A stretch of 64,000 bases of DNA, taken from the NCBI RefSeq assembly GCF_023273875.1, contig NZ_CP096882.1, positions 3,720,001-3,784,000 on the forward strand, written 5' to 3'. Position numbers and translations under genes: made by a program. Shown in pieces: positions 44,000 through 51,781 of this stretch. How positions within the stretch are numbered: position 1 is the stretch's first letter; each line of letters begins with the position of its first letter. The notes beneath the pieces are model-generated. The model saw only the letters and a list, made by a program, of their open reading frames with translations, was not told where the DNA came from and made no database searches. This DNA is from Pseudarthrobacter sp. SSS035. Lineage in GTDB: Bacteria > Actinomycetota > Actinomycetes > Actinomycetales > Micrococcaceae.

Positions 44000-45327
44000 C
44001 AGTTCTCCTCGTAGATGGTGGGGATGGCAGGCTCGCCGCGCTGCAGGCGGTTGACGACGCCGGGCAGTTCGGCCATGGTGTCCGCGTGCCGTTGGCGGGC
44101 GCGGACCACACCCTCGTGTCCGGTCCAGCCCGGCAGCAGCTCGCCGTTCTTCATAAACTGCTGAAGCAGCGGCCGGTCGTTGTCGTCGTCTTCGGGGCGG
44201 TGGCCGATGCCCACAATTTCCTGGGTGGCCACCCCCCGCTCGTTGAGCTTGCGCAGCGCGTACTTCCGGCCGCCCATGCTGGTTTTGTTCTTGGCGGTTT
44301 TTGCCACGGAGACGAAATTGCCGGCATCGTCGGTGCGGCTGACGAGCTTGTAGACCATGCTCGCGGTGGGTGCACCGGAACCGGTGACCAGCGAGGTGCC
44401 CACACCGTAGGAATCCACCGGGGCGGACTGCAGCGCGGCGATGGCGAACTCGTCCAGGTCCGAGGTGACCACGATGTTGGTGTTCACGTTGCCGAGCTCG
44501 TCCAGGAGGCGCCGGACCCATTGGGCCTGGGCCACGAGGTCGCCGGAGTCGAGCCGGACGCCCCCCAGCCTGGGCCCCGCCAACTCGACGGCGGCACGCA
44601 CCGCTGCTTCGACGTCGTACGTGTCCACGAGCAGCGAGGTGCCGGGTCCGAGGGAGGCGATCTGCGCCTCAAAGGCTTCCCGCTCGGTGTCGTGGAGGAG
44701 CGTGAAGGAGTGCGCGGCGGTCCCTACCGTTTTGATGCCGTACCGGAAGCCGGCCTCGAGGTTGGAGGTGCTGTCGAACCCGGCAATGACGGCGGCGCGG
44801 GCTGCCGCGACTGCCGATTCCTCGTGGGTCCGCCGGGATCCCATTTCAATGCAGGGCCGGTTGCCGGCAGCGGTGATCATGCGGGAGGCGGCGGAAGCGA
44901 TGGCACTGTCATGGTTCAGGACAGAGAGCAGGTAGGTCTCCAGCATGCAGGCTTCGGCAAACGTTGATTCGACAATCAGGATGGGGGAATTGGGGAAGTA
45001 CGCCTCGCCCTCCGGGTAGCCCCAGATGTCACCGGAAAAGCGGTAGTTCGCCAGGTAGTCCAGGGTGTCCCGGTTGACCACGCCGGTCCGTCCCAGGAAG
45101 TCCAGCTCGGCTTCGCCGAACCGGAAGTCGGCGATGCCCTCCAGCAGGCGGCCCGTTCCCGCCACAATCCCGTACCGCCGGCCGTCCGGCAGGCGCCGGG
45201 CAAAAGCCTCGAAGACCGACCTGCGGTGTGCGGCGCCCGAGTGCAGGGACGCCTGCAGCATGGTCAGCTCGTAGTGGTCTGTGTAAAAGGACGTGCGGGG
45301 ATGGTCCCAGCTGGCGGAGGTACTCAC
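43999..45327 (-). CDS. pncB: nicotinate phosphoribosyltransferase
   Basis: Joins nicotinate and PRPP to nicotinate mononucleotide, with ATP. About 442 residues. SFYTDHYELTMLQASL is the family start, the histidine that is phosphorylated lies in the GSRRTHEESAVAAARAA region, and VTSDLDEFAIAALQ with YGVGTSLVTGSGAP bind the phosphoribosyl. Of two nearby GTG codons, 45327 is preferred: a TAGAGT hexamer is 7 nt upstream; GTG 45336 overlaps that hexamer. The longer frame to 45516 runs through the intergenic repeats. Divergent from clpS as in mycobacteria. Confidence 0.93.
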   Translation of the reverse strand: MSTSASWDHPRTSFYTDHYELTMLQASLHSGAAHRRSVFEAFARRLPDGRRYGIVAGTGRLLEGIADFRFGEAELDFLGRTGVVNRDTLDYLANYRFSGDIWGYPEGEAYFPNSPILIVESTFAEACMLETYLLSVLNHDSAIASAASRMITAAGNRPCIEMGSRRTHEESAVAAARAAVIAGFDSTSNLEAGFRYGIKTVGTAAHSFTLLHDTEREAFEAQIASLGPGTSLLVDTYDVEAAVRAAVELAGPRLGGVRLDSGDLVAQAQWVRRLLDELGNVNTNIVVTSDLDEFAIAALQSAPVDSYGVGTSLVTGSGAPTASMVYKLVSRTDDAGNFVSVAKTAKNKTSMGGRKYALRKLNERGVATQEIVGIGHRPEDDDNDRPLLQQFMKNGELLPGWTGHEGVVRARQRHADTMAELPGVVNRLQRGEPAIPTIYEEN

Positions 45328-45334
45328 AAAATTC

Positions 45335-45340
45335 ACTCTA
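45335..45340 (-). promoter_or_regulatory. -10 hexamer TAGAGT, leaderless pncB
   Basis: Minus-strand hexamer, 7 nt before GTG 45327. Confidence 0.5.
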
Positions 45341-45342
45341 GT

Positions 45343-45430
45343 CCCCACCGGCTCCCCCGTCTCGCTTCGCTTCGCCGCGGGGCCCTCCCCACCGGCTCCC
45401 ACGTCTCGCTTCGCTTCGCCGCGGGGCCCT
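45343..45430. repeat. 44-bp tandem duplication between pncB and clpS
   Basis: Two head-to-tail copies (45343-45386 and 45387-45430) differ at one base. Each holds a TCGCTTCGCTTCGCC core. A separate 10-bp palindromic-core repeat GTGGGCCCAT occurs at 45438 and 45453. Confidence 0.85.
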
Positions 45431-45470
45431 CGCCGCTGTGGGCCCATCCGGCGTGGGCCCATGCTCCCCA

Positions 45471-45476
45471 TAGAAT
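45471..45476 (+). promoter_or_regulatory. -10 hexamer TAGAAT, leaderless clpS
   Basis: Five of six bases match TATAAT; 6 nt before ATG 45483. Confidence 0.55.
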
Positions 45477-45482
45477 GGACAG

Positions 45483-45875
45483 ATGACCTTAAGCGTTGCG
45501 CTCGGCCCTGATACACAGGAGGGCACCCGGACCGGGACAGAGGCGTCCACGGACTCCCTGACCGCCCCGGACATCCCTTGGAACCTGGTGATCTGGAACG
45601 ATCCCGTCAACCTGATGAGTTACGTCAGCTATGTCTTCCAAAGCTACTTCGGCTACTCCGAGTCCAAAGCCAACAAGCTGATGATGGAAGTCCACAAAAA
45701 GGGCCGGTCCATTGTGGCCCACGGCAGCAAGGAACAGGTTGAGCGGCATGCCGTGGCCATGCACGGCTTCGGACTCTGGGCCACCGTGGAGAGGGCCACC
45801 GGCGGAAACGGTGGAAGCTCCAAAAACTCAGGAAAATCCGGCGGGTCCGGGCAGGGCAAGGGGAAACGTGGCTAA
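45483..45875 (+). CDS. clpS: ATP-dependent Clp protease adaptor ClpS
   Basis: 130 residues. Delivers N-degron substrates to ClpC/ClpP. Disordered N-terminal arm (1-32), core PWNLVIWNDPVNLMSYVSYVF and MMEVHKKGRSIVAHGSKEQVERHA, which contain the N-end-rule pocket residues (NDP, the His-66-like VH); then a Gly/Ser/Lys-rich tail (108-130) that is unusual in E. coli ClpS. Start set by the TAGAAT hexamer 6 nt upstream. Overlaps DUF2017. Confidence 0.94.
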   Translation: MTLSVALGPDTQEGTRTGTEASTDSLTAPDIPWNLVIWNDPVNLMSYVSYVFQSYFGYSESKANKLMMEVHKKGRSIVAHGSKEQVERHAVAMHGFGLWATVERATGGNGGSSKNSGKSGGSGQGKGKRG

Positions 45876-46434
45876 GGCATTCAAATACGGGCTCAAGGGC
45901 ATCACCGGGTTCCTGGAACCCGCCGAACGGGAACTGCTCCGCAGCCTGATCGATGACGTCATCTCCATGCTCCAGCCGGCCGAACACACCAGCCAGGATC
46001 CGCTGGCCGCCCTGATCGGACTGGACATGGACGTCCAGGAACCGACGGACCGTGCCGTTAAGCGGTTGCTGCCCAACGTGACGAAGAACGACGACGGCGC
46101 GTCCCTGGAGTTCCGCCAGCTCACCGAGCGCTCGCTGCGGGAAACCAAGATCGGCGCGCTGCGCGCCGCCGCCCTGGACCTGGACAGGGACGAAGTGGTC
46201 CTCACCGCCGAAGGGGCAAGGTTCTGGTCCATGGCCCTGAACGATGTGCGCCTGGTGCTGGCGGAACGCCTGGATATCCGGGATGAAGAGGACGCCGAAC
46301 ACGTGCACCTGATGCAGGACTGGTCCCAGGCCGAGGACGTGGAAAGTTACCTCGCCCTGGTGTACAACTTCACCACGTGGCTGCAGGAATCACTGGTTCA
46401 GGCGATGCTCCAGTCCCTGGACTCACGGGCCTGA
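45868..46434 (+). CDS. DUF2017 protein
   Basis: 188 residues from GTG 45868, which overlaps the clpS stop by 8 bases. Predominantly helical (GFLEPAERELLRSLIDDVISML, LNDVRLVLAERLDI, VESYLALVYNFTTWLQESLVQ), no membrane segment or catalytic motif seen. Always next to clpS in actinobacteria, so a partner in the adaptor function or in handling Clp substrates is inferred. Function not established. Confidence 0.8.
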   Translation: MAKAFKYGLKGITGFLEPAERELLRSLIDDVISMLQPAEHTSQDPLAALIGLDMDVQEPTDRAVKRLLPNVTKNDDGASLEFRQLTERSLRETKIGALRAAALDLDRDEVVLTAEGARFWSMALNDVRLVLAERLDIRDEEDAEHVHLMQDWSQAEDVESYLALVYNFTTWLQESLVQAMLQSLDSRA

Positions 46435-46476
46435 ACTGCTGTCCTGTTCCGGGATTCGACCGCCAATGTGACAAAT

Positions 46477-46505
46477 TTGACATGAGTCGGGCGCCACAAT
46501 GTGAT
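46477..46505 (+). promoter_or_regulatory. candidate murI promoter
   Basis: TTGACA (46477-46482), a perfect -35, 17-bp spacer, TGTGAT (46500-46505). A second hexamer TATCCT at 46528-46533, 9 nt before ATG 46543, is an alternative -10. Confidence 0.4.
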
Positions 46506-46542
46506 GGCTGCGGCCCCGGGGAAGACCTATCCTCGAATAATC

Positions 46543-47571
46543 ATGACTACAGCCTCGAGCATGGATCCGTCAGGCGCAGCCGCATCGGACTCCGCAGCCA
46601 GCAGCACCACCGCCCAGGTGGGGTCCCGCCCCATCGGCATCTTTGATTCCGGTGTCGGCGGACTGACCGTGGCGCGGTCCATCATCGACCAGCTCCCCAA
46701 CGAGTCCATCCTCTATGTAGGGGATACCGCCAACGGCCCCTACGGGCCCTTGCCCATTGCCGAAGTCCGCGCCAACGCCCTGGGCGTGATGGACGAACTG
46801 GTGGACTCCGGCGTCAAGCTGCTGACCATTGCCTGCAACTCGGCGTCGGCCGCTGTCTTGAGGGACGCCCGCGAGCGGTACACGGCGAAATACGGCATCC
46901 CCGTCATCGAGGTGATCCAGCCGGCCGTCCGGCGGGCTGTCGCTGCCACCCGCAGCGGGCGTATCGGCGTCATCGGAACCTCCGCCACCGTTGGTTCACG
47001 GGCGTACGAAGACACGTTCGCCGCCGCGCCGGACCTGGCGATCACGTCTGTGGCCTGCCCCGAGTTCGTGAGCTACGTGGAGGCCGGGATCACCACCGGA
47101 CCCGCCTTGCTGGCTATTGCCGAGGAGTACCTGGCGCCGCTGAAGGCGGCAGGCGTGGACACCGTGGTGCTGGGCTGCACGCACTATCCGCTGCTGACCG
47201 GCGTCATCTCGTTCGTGATGGGCGACGCCGTGACGCTCGTGTCCAGCGCGGAGGAAACGGCGAAGGACGTGTACCGGGCCCTCGCCACCCACGACCTTCA
47301 GCGCACTGCGGTAACACCGCCGGAACACCACTTCATCGCCACCGGTGACGCCGGCCAGTTCGAAACGCTGGCCCGCCGTTTCCTGGGGCCGGAGGTCCTG
47401 TCCGTCCGGCATGTGGACCATGTGGCGGCCCAATACCCCACCGGCAGCCTGGCACGGATCACCCCCGAGATGATCGCGGCTGCGCAGACCGCCAGCGCCC
47501 GGCAGTCGTCGTCGGGACCTCGGATTTCGAACTTTGTGGGCGCCCACCGGGCCGGAGGACCTGCCCTGTGA
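46543..47571 (+). CDS. murI: glutamate racemase
   Basis: 342 residues from ATG 46543. Makes D-glutamate for peptidoglycan. Two-base mechanism cysteines C98 (TIACNSASAAVL) and C212 (VLGCTHYPLL); GIFDSGVGGLTVARSI is the substrate loop; GDTANGPYG and LVSSAEETAKDV follow family order. The first 28 residues are a Ser/Ala/Thr-rich extension absent from E. coli MurI. Start of an operon with the metallo-beta-lactamase gene. Confidence 0.95.
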   Translation: MTTASSMDPSGAAASDSAASSTTAQVGSRPIGIFDSGVGGLTVARSIIDQLPNESILYVGDTANGPYGPLPIAEVRANALGVMDELVDSGVKLLTIACNSASAAVLRDARERYTAKYGIPVIEVIQPAVRRAVAATRSGRIGVIGTSATVGSRAYEDTFAAAPDLAITSVACPEFVSYVEAGITTGPALLAIAEEYLAPLKAAGVDTVVLGCTHYPLLTGVISFVMGDAVTLVSSAEETAKDVYRALATHDLQRTAVTPPEHHFIATGDAGQFETLARRFLGPEVLSVRHVDHVAAQYPTGSLARITPEMIAAAQTASARQSSSGPRISNFVGAHRAGGPAL

Positions 47572-48365
47572 AGCTCACCATCGTCGGCTGCACCGGCTCG
47601 TTTCCCGGCCCGAGCTCCCCGGCGTCCTGCTACCTCCTGACCGCCAGCGACGGCGAGCGGACGTGGAAGATCGTGATGGACCTTGGCAGCGGAGCCCTTG
47701 GCGCCATCCAGCGATACACGGACCTTGAGGACATCGACGCGATCTTCCTGACCCACCTGCACCCGGACCACTGCATGGACTTGTGCGGCCTGCACGTGGC
47801 CGTCCGCTGGAAGCCCGGCGGCTGGGGACGCGGCAGGATTCCGGTGTGGGGCCCCGCCGCGACGGCGGACCGGATGGCCACCGCCTACGGCCTGGAGCTC
47901 GATCCGGGGATGCACGAGGAATTCGACTTCACCAACTGGACCGAAAGGGAATCCGTCACGGTGGGGCCGTTCACGGTGACGCCGTTCGCGGTGAACCATC
48001 CCGTAAAGGAGGCCTACGCCCTGCGGGTGGAAGTGACCGAACCGGACAAGCAGGGCAACGCGGTCAGCCGGATCCTGACGTATTCCGGGGACACCGATTC
48101 CTGCGCCGGGCTGGAGGAAGCGGCAAAGAACGCTGACCTGTTCCTGTGCGAGGCCGCCTTTGAGGAAGGCCGCGACGACGACATCAAGGATGTCCACCTG
48201 ACCGGAAAGCGTGCCGGCGAGGCCGCGGAGAGCGCGGGCGCACGCCGGCTGTTGCTCACGCACATCCCCGTCTGGACATCGCCCACCACTGTTATGGCCG
48301 AAGCGCGCCCCGTGTTCGGCGGCGACGTGGCCGTTGCCGTGGCCGGTGTGCACTACACCGTCTAG
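47568..48365 (+). CDS. metallo-beta-lactamase-fold hydrolase, Rv1339-like phosphodiesterase candidate
   Basis: 265 residues. Zinc motif FLTHLHPDHCMDL (HxHxDH), later FAVNHPVKEAYA (His), YSGDTDSCAG (Asp) and the last His in LLTHIPVW; no RNase Z exosite arm. The place between murI and rph is the same as Rv1339 of Mycobacterium tuberculosis, reported to be an atypical class II cyclic-AMP phosphodiesterase, so a cyclic nucleotide substrate is a reasonable inference. RNase Z remains an alternative. GTG start overlaps the murI stop (GTGA); the stop is shared as CTAG with the converging globin gene. Confidence 0.85.
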   Translation: MKLTIVGCTGSFPGPSSPASCYLLTASDGERTWKIVMDLGSGALGAIQRYTDLEDIDAIFLTHLHPDHCMDLCGLHVAVRWKPGGWGRGRIPVWGPAATADRMATAYGLELDPGMHEEFDFTNWTERESVTVGPFTVTPFAVNHPVKEAYALRVEVTEPDKQGNAVSRILTYSGDTDSCAGLEEAAKNADLFLCEAAFEEGRDDDIKDVHLTGKRAGEAAESAGARRLLLTHIPVWTSPTTVMAEARPVFGGDVAVAVAGVHYTV

Positions 48366-48859
48366 GGCCCCTTGGCCGACGGCCTGCTGTCTGCACCGCC
48401 GGAACCTGTTTCACCGACCGGGCCGTCCCAGGACCAGTGCGGGATGCGGAGCCAGTCCGGCACGTCCTCTGCAGAGCGCTGGTAACGGGACATCGTGGTG
48501 GTGGCCGCCCAGGTGAAGTAATTGTGCAGCACCTTGCGCACCGGATCGTCATCAGCGAGCCCGACGTCGGCCAGCGTCTGGTCGAAGCAGGCGACCGCCC
48601 TGCGGTCCATGTCCTCGTGCGGGCCGTTGCCGCTGTGCAGCCGAATCACTGATGTCTCGTCACCATACGAGTCTGAATACACGGGCGGGCCACCCAACGC
48701 CTCCGTCCAATAGGCTGCGAGCCGGTGGCTGTGCTGCGGATGGAATCCGTGGCTGAACGCGTGGCTGACTACCTCGTCGGCCATTACCCTTGCATGCCAG
48801 GCGTTGGCCAGCCTCAGGAAAAAGTCGGCACTGCCGGCAGCCTCGTACACCGTCTGCAT
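48362..48859 (-). CDS. group II-like truncated hemoglobin
   Basis: 165 residues from ATG 48859. Small globin pattern: VYEAAGSADFFLRLANAWHARVMAD (B/C helices), LAAYWTEALGGPPVYSDSYG, proximal-histidine region VIRLHSGNGPHEDMDRRAV, and VRKVLHNYFTWAATTTM at the end. Likely binds O2, NO or takes part in redox detoxification. The C-terminal 35 residues are low-complexity. Start is uncertain: no clear ribosome binding site. Converges with the preceding gene, sharing stop bases. Not part of this block in mycobacteria as far as I know. Confidence 0.82.
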   Translation of the reverse strand: MQTVYEAAGSADFFLRLANAWHARVMADEVVSHAFSHGFHPQHSHRLAAYWTEALGGPPVYSDSYGDETSVIRLHSGNGPHEDMDRRAVACFDQTLADVGLADDDPVRKVLHNYFTWAATTTMSRYQRSAEDVPDWLRIPHWSWDGPVGETGSGGADSRPSAKGP

Positions 48860-48931
48860 GCTGCAACGATGACATGCTGCACCGGACGGGGGGAAGGGCT
48901 GTCCGTGGCAGGACGTCCCACGGCGAGTCGA

Positions 48932-48937
48932 TAAGCT
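48932..48937 (+). promoter_or_regulatory. -10 hexamer TAAGCT, leaderless rph
   Basis: 6 nt before ATG 48944. Confidence 0.45.
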
Positions 48938-48943
48938 AAAGGC

Positions 48944-49702
48944 ATGACTTCTGAAGCAACTGCAGTGCCCGTAGTGCGTGCCGATGGCCGCGCCCCCGAC
49001 CAGCTCCGCCCCATCAGTATCACCCGCGGATGGTCCAAGCAGGCCGAGGGATCGGCCCTCATCGAGTTCGGCAACACCAGGGTCCTGTGCACGGCGTCCC
49101 TGACGGCGGGCGTGCCGCGCTGGCTCAAGGGCGAAGGCCGCGGCTGGGTCACGGCGGAGTACGCCATGCTTCCCCGGGCCACCAACACCCGTTCCGACCG
49201 CGAATCTGTCAAGGGGAAAATCGGCGGGCGGACCCACGAGATTTCCCGGCTGATCGGACGCTCGCTGCGTTCCATCATTGACACCAAGGCCCTGGGCGAA
49301 AACACGATCGTCCTGGACTGCGACGTCCTCCAGGCCGACGGCGGAACGCGCACCGCGGCCATCACCGGCGCCTACGTGGCACTGGCGGACGCCATCCGCT
49401 TCGCCCGCGACAACAAGCTGATCGCCAAGAACGCCCAGCCCCTGATCGACACGATCGCGGCGGTTTCGGTGGGCATCATCGACGGCGTGCCCATGCTGGA
49501 CCTGCCCTACGTTGAGGACGTCCGCGCCGAAACCGACATGAACGTGGTGGTCACCGGATCCGGGAAGTTCGTGGAAGTCCAGGGCACCGCAGAGGGTGCT
49601 CCCTTCGACCGGGACGAGCTGAACCAGCTGCTGGACCTGGCCCTCCTGGGCACCACCGCCCTGGCGGCGATCCAGCGCGAAACCCTCGCCGACGCACTGT
49701 GA
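48944..49702 (+). CDS. rph: ribonuclease PH
   Basis: 252 residues. Phosphorolytic 3'-5' exoribonuclease that trims tRNA ends. LRPISITRGWSKQAEGSALIEFG start, VTAEYAMLPRATNTRSDRES (the catalytic and RNA-binding R-x-x-x-R region), VLDCDVLQADGGTRTAAITG (phosphate and metal), and the C-terminal VQGTAEGAPFDRDEL are conserved. The C-terminal residues are complete, unlike the frameshifted E. coli K-12 copy. Overlaps rdgB by 4 bases. Confidence 0.97.
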   Translation: MTSEATAVPVVRADGRAPDQLRPISITRGWSKQAEGSALIEFGNTRVLCTASLTAGVPRWLKGEGRGWVTAEYAMLPRATNTRSDRESVKGKIGGRTHEISRLIGRSLRSIIDTKALGENTIVLDCDVLQADGGTRTAAITGAYVALADAIRFARDNKLIAKNAQPLIDTIAAVSVGIIDGVPMLDLPYVEDVRAETDMNVVVTGSGKFVEVQGTAEGAPFDRDELNQLLDLALLGTTALAAIQRETLADAL

Positions 49703-50376
49703 ACCAGGACGCTGTGACCCCGAACGCTGAACCTGACGGCGCGCCCGTACCGCGCCTCGTCCTGGCCACGCACAACAAGGGCAAGCTCAGGGAGCTCCGG
49801 GAGCTGCTGCGCGGACAGGTCCCCGGGCTCGACGTCGACACGCAAGTGGTGGACGCCGCGGCGGTGGGTGCGCCAGACGTCGTCGAAACCGGCGTGACGT
49901 TCGCCGAAAACTCGCTGTTGAAGGCGCGCGCCGTTGCGGAGGCCACTGGGCTGGTGGCCATCGCCGACGATTCGGGGCTGGCCGTGGACGTGCTGGGCGG
50001 GGCGCCCGGAATCTTCTCCGCGCGCTGGTCCGGCCGCCACGGTGACGACGCCGCCAACCTGAAGCTTCTGCTGGACCAGCTCTCCGATGTCCCCGACGGG
50101 CACCGTGGAGCCGCGTTTGTCTGCGCTGCGGCCCTGGCTGTCCCGGGACCGGGCGCCGGGAGCCGCGAAGTGGTGGAGTACGGCCAGCTTGAGGGGACCC
50201 TCCTGCGCGAACCCCGCGGCAACGGCGGCTTCGGCTACGACCCCGTGCTGCAGCCGGCCGGCGAGGACCGCAGCTGCGCTGAATTGTCAGCGGCGGAAAA
50301 GAACGCGATCAGCCACCGTGCGAAGGCCTTCCGGGCACTCCTGCCGGCCATTGTCGAGGCACTCGCGCGGCAGTAG
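49699..50376 (+). CDS. rdgB: XTP/dITP pyrophosphatase
   Basis: 225 residues. Cleans non-canonical purine nucleoside triphosphates (XTP, dITP, ITP) to monophosphates. RLVLATHNKGKLRELREL is the signature start (THNKGK), VAIADDSGLAVDVLGGAPGI (metal Asp), GNGGFGYDPVLQP and AISHRAKAF are complete. GTG start at 49699 overlaps the rph stop. Same rph-rdgB order as in mycobacteria. Ends before a very strong terminator. Confidence 0.96.
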   Translation: MNQDAVTPNAEPDGAPVPRLVLATHNKGKLRELRELLRGQVPGLDVDTQVVDAAAVGAPDVVETGVTFAENSLLKARAVAEATGLVAIADDSGLAVDVLGGAPGIFSARWSGRHGDDAANLKLLLDQLSDVPDGHRGAAFVCAAALAVPGPGAGSREVVEYGQLEGTLLREPRGNGGFGYDPVLQPAGEDRSCAELSAAEKNAISHRAKAFRALLPAIVEALARQ

Positions 50377-50402
50377 GGCACACACCCGAAACGCCCTCTA
50401 AC

Positions 50403-50440
50403 AGCTAAGGGAGCCCCACTATGGTGGGGCTCCCTTAGCT
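50403..50440. terminator. bidirectional terminator between rdgB and dedA
   Basis: 17-bp perfect stem (50403-50419 / 50424-50440), loop TATG, followed by TTGTCTTT on the plus strand. Confidence 0.95.
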
Positions 50441-50481
50441 TTGTCTTTGGTGCCAGCGCCGGCCGGCGGCGCTTCAAGGTA

Positions 50482-51234
50482 CTAGTCCCGGTGCGTCTTC
50501 CGTTCGGCTTCGGGTTCGTGCTCCTCAATGAATTCGTCAACGGGGTCGGTGCCGAACTTAGCCGCCTGGCGCTTGGCGGAAATTCCGCGGAGTACTTCGA
50601 TGCCGATCGGAATCACGGAGACCAGCACGATGACGATGAAGATGATGTCCAGGTTCTCCCGGACCCACGGGACCCTGTCACCGAGCAGGTAGCCCAACAG
50701 CGTGACGCCGCTGCCCCACAGGACCGCCCCGATCACGTTGAACAGGAAGAACTTCTTTTTGTTCATCTGGGCCACGCCAACGATCACGGGCACGAAGGTC
50801 CGGATGATCGGCACGAAGCGGGCGAGGATCAGCGCCTTGCCGCCGTGCTTTTCGAAGAAGGCGTGTGCGTTCTCCACGTTTTCGCGCTTGAAGAGGCGGG
50901 AGTTCGGCTTGTTGAATATGGCGGGACCGGCCTTGGAGCCGATCAGGTAGCCGGTCTGGTTGCCGATGATGGCGGAAATGGTGATCAGGAGCGCCAGGAG
51001 CCAGACATTGAACTGGATGGTGTCCGTTGCCACCAACAGCCCTGCCGTGAACAGCATCGAATCGCCGGGAAGGAAGAATCCCACCAGCAGGCCGGTCTCG
51101 GCGAAGACAATTCCGCAGACCAGCAGCACCACCCAGGGCGCAAGTGCGGGATCGGCCAGGAAAATCTGGGGGTTCAGCCAGTCGGGCAGGAAGGAGGCCA
51201 GCTGCGGCTGGACCGGTCCTGCACCACCCAGCAT
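50482..51234 (-). CDS. DedA family membrane protein
   Basis: About 250 residues. Five or so membrane helices with FAETGLLVGFFLPGDSMLF (E..xxG..PGxx), GNQTGYLIGSKAG and GGKALILARFVPIIRTFVPVIVG with the conserved RF.P..R, as in DedA/SNARE-associated proteins that carry polyprenyl phosphate or lipids. Start given is ATG 51234; GTG 51270 is in frame but sits inside an otherwise perfect AGGAGGTGA, and ATG 51300 also is possible. A 26-bp operator palindrome lies upstream and is shared with the divergent GntR operon. Confidence 0.85.
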   Translation of the reverse strand: MLGGAGPVQPQLASFLPDWLNPQIFLADPALAPWVVLLVCGIVFAETGLLVGFFLPGDSMLFTAGLLVATDTIQFNVWLLALLITISAIIGNQTGYLIGSKAGPAIFNKPNSRLFKRENVENAHAFFEKHGGKALILARFVPIIRTFVPVIVGVAQMNKKKFFLFNVIGAVLWGSGVTLLGYLLGDRVPWVRENLDIIFIVIVLVSVIPIGIEVLRGISAKRQAAKFGTDPVDEFIEEHEPEAERKTHRD

Positions 51235-51310
51235 GGGCGCGGCAAGGTCGCTGATCGCAAGAAAGTTCACCTCCTCAGGGTACTTGACGCACCCGGGCAT
51301 CCTGGTTGTA

Positions 51311-51336
51311 TGGTTAGTTACACAAGTAACTAACCA
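51311..51336. promoter_or_regulatory. GntR operator palindrome
   Basis: 11-bp arms TGGTTAGTTAC and GTAACTAACCA around ACAA. It overlaps the -10 region (TGTATG or TATGGT) of a TTGACG-headed promoter (51284-51289) read toward gntR, so binding would block transcription. Confidence 0.75.
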
Positions 51337-51358
51337 GTGAGGTTTTCCGGCCTCGTGG

Positions 51359-51781
51359 ATGAGGATCAAGGCGGCGCCAGTGATAGACGACAGCAGGCCG
51401 ATCTTCCTGCAGATTGCCGCACTGATAGAAAACGACATCGTGGACGGCAACCTCCCGGAGGAATCCCAGGTCCCGTCCACCAACGAGTTCGCGGCGTTCC
51501 ATCGGATCAACCCGGCCACGGCAGCAAAGGGTGTGAACCTCCTGGTGGAGGAGGGAATCCTCTACAAAAGGCGGGGGATCGGCATGTTTGTCTGCACGGG
51601 TGCCCGGGCGGCTTTGGTGGCGCGGCGGACCCAGGAATTCTTTGAGCAGTACGTGCGGCCGCTCGCAGCGGAGGCACGCAAGCTGGGCATTCCACCGGAC
51701 GAGCTCAGCCGCATGATCACACGCGGCGCAGAGGCCGCGACGGCAGCGGACGGCAACCAGGAAAGGAGCGCGGCATTATGA
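51359..51781 (+). CDS. GntR family regulator, YtrA type
   Basis: 140 residues. Winged helix-turn-helix (about 12-78): PIFLQIAALIENDIVDGNLPEESQVPSTNEFAAF.. spans recognition elements, ending GILYKRRGIGMFV. Short C-terminal helical part (80-120) without ligand domain marks the YtrA subgroup, which usually represses a linked ABC transporter. Downstream two genes are such a transporter, overlapping by 4 bases each. The palindrome at 51311-51336 is its likely operator. Confidence 0.92.
   Translation: MRIKAAPVIDDSRPIFLQIAALIENDIVDGNLPEESQVPSTNEFAAFHRINPATAAKGVNLLVEEGILYKRRGIGMFVCTGARAALVARRTQEFFEQYVRPLAAEARKLGIPPDELSRMITRGAEAATAADGNQERSAAL

Noticed and set aside
44086..44967. 293-codon plus-strand frame
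   Set aside because: Antisense shadow of pncB.
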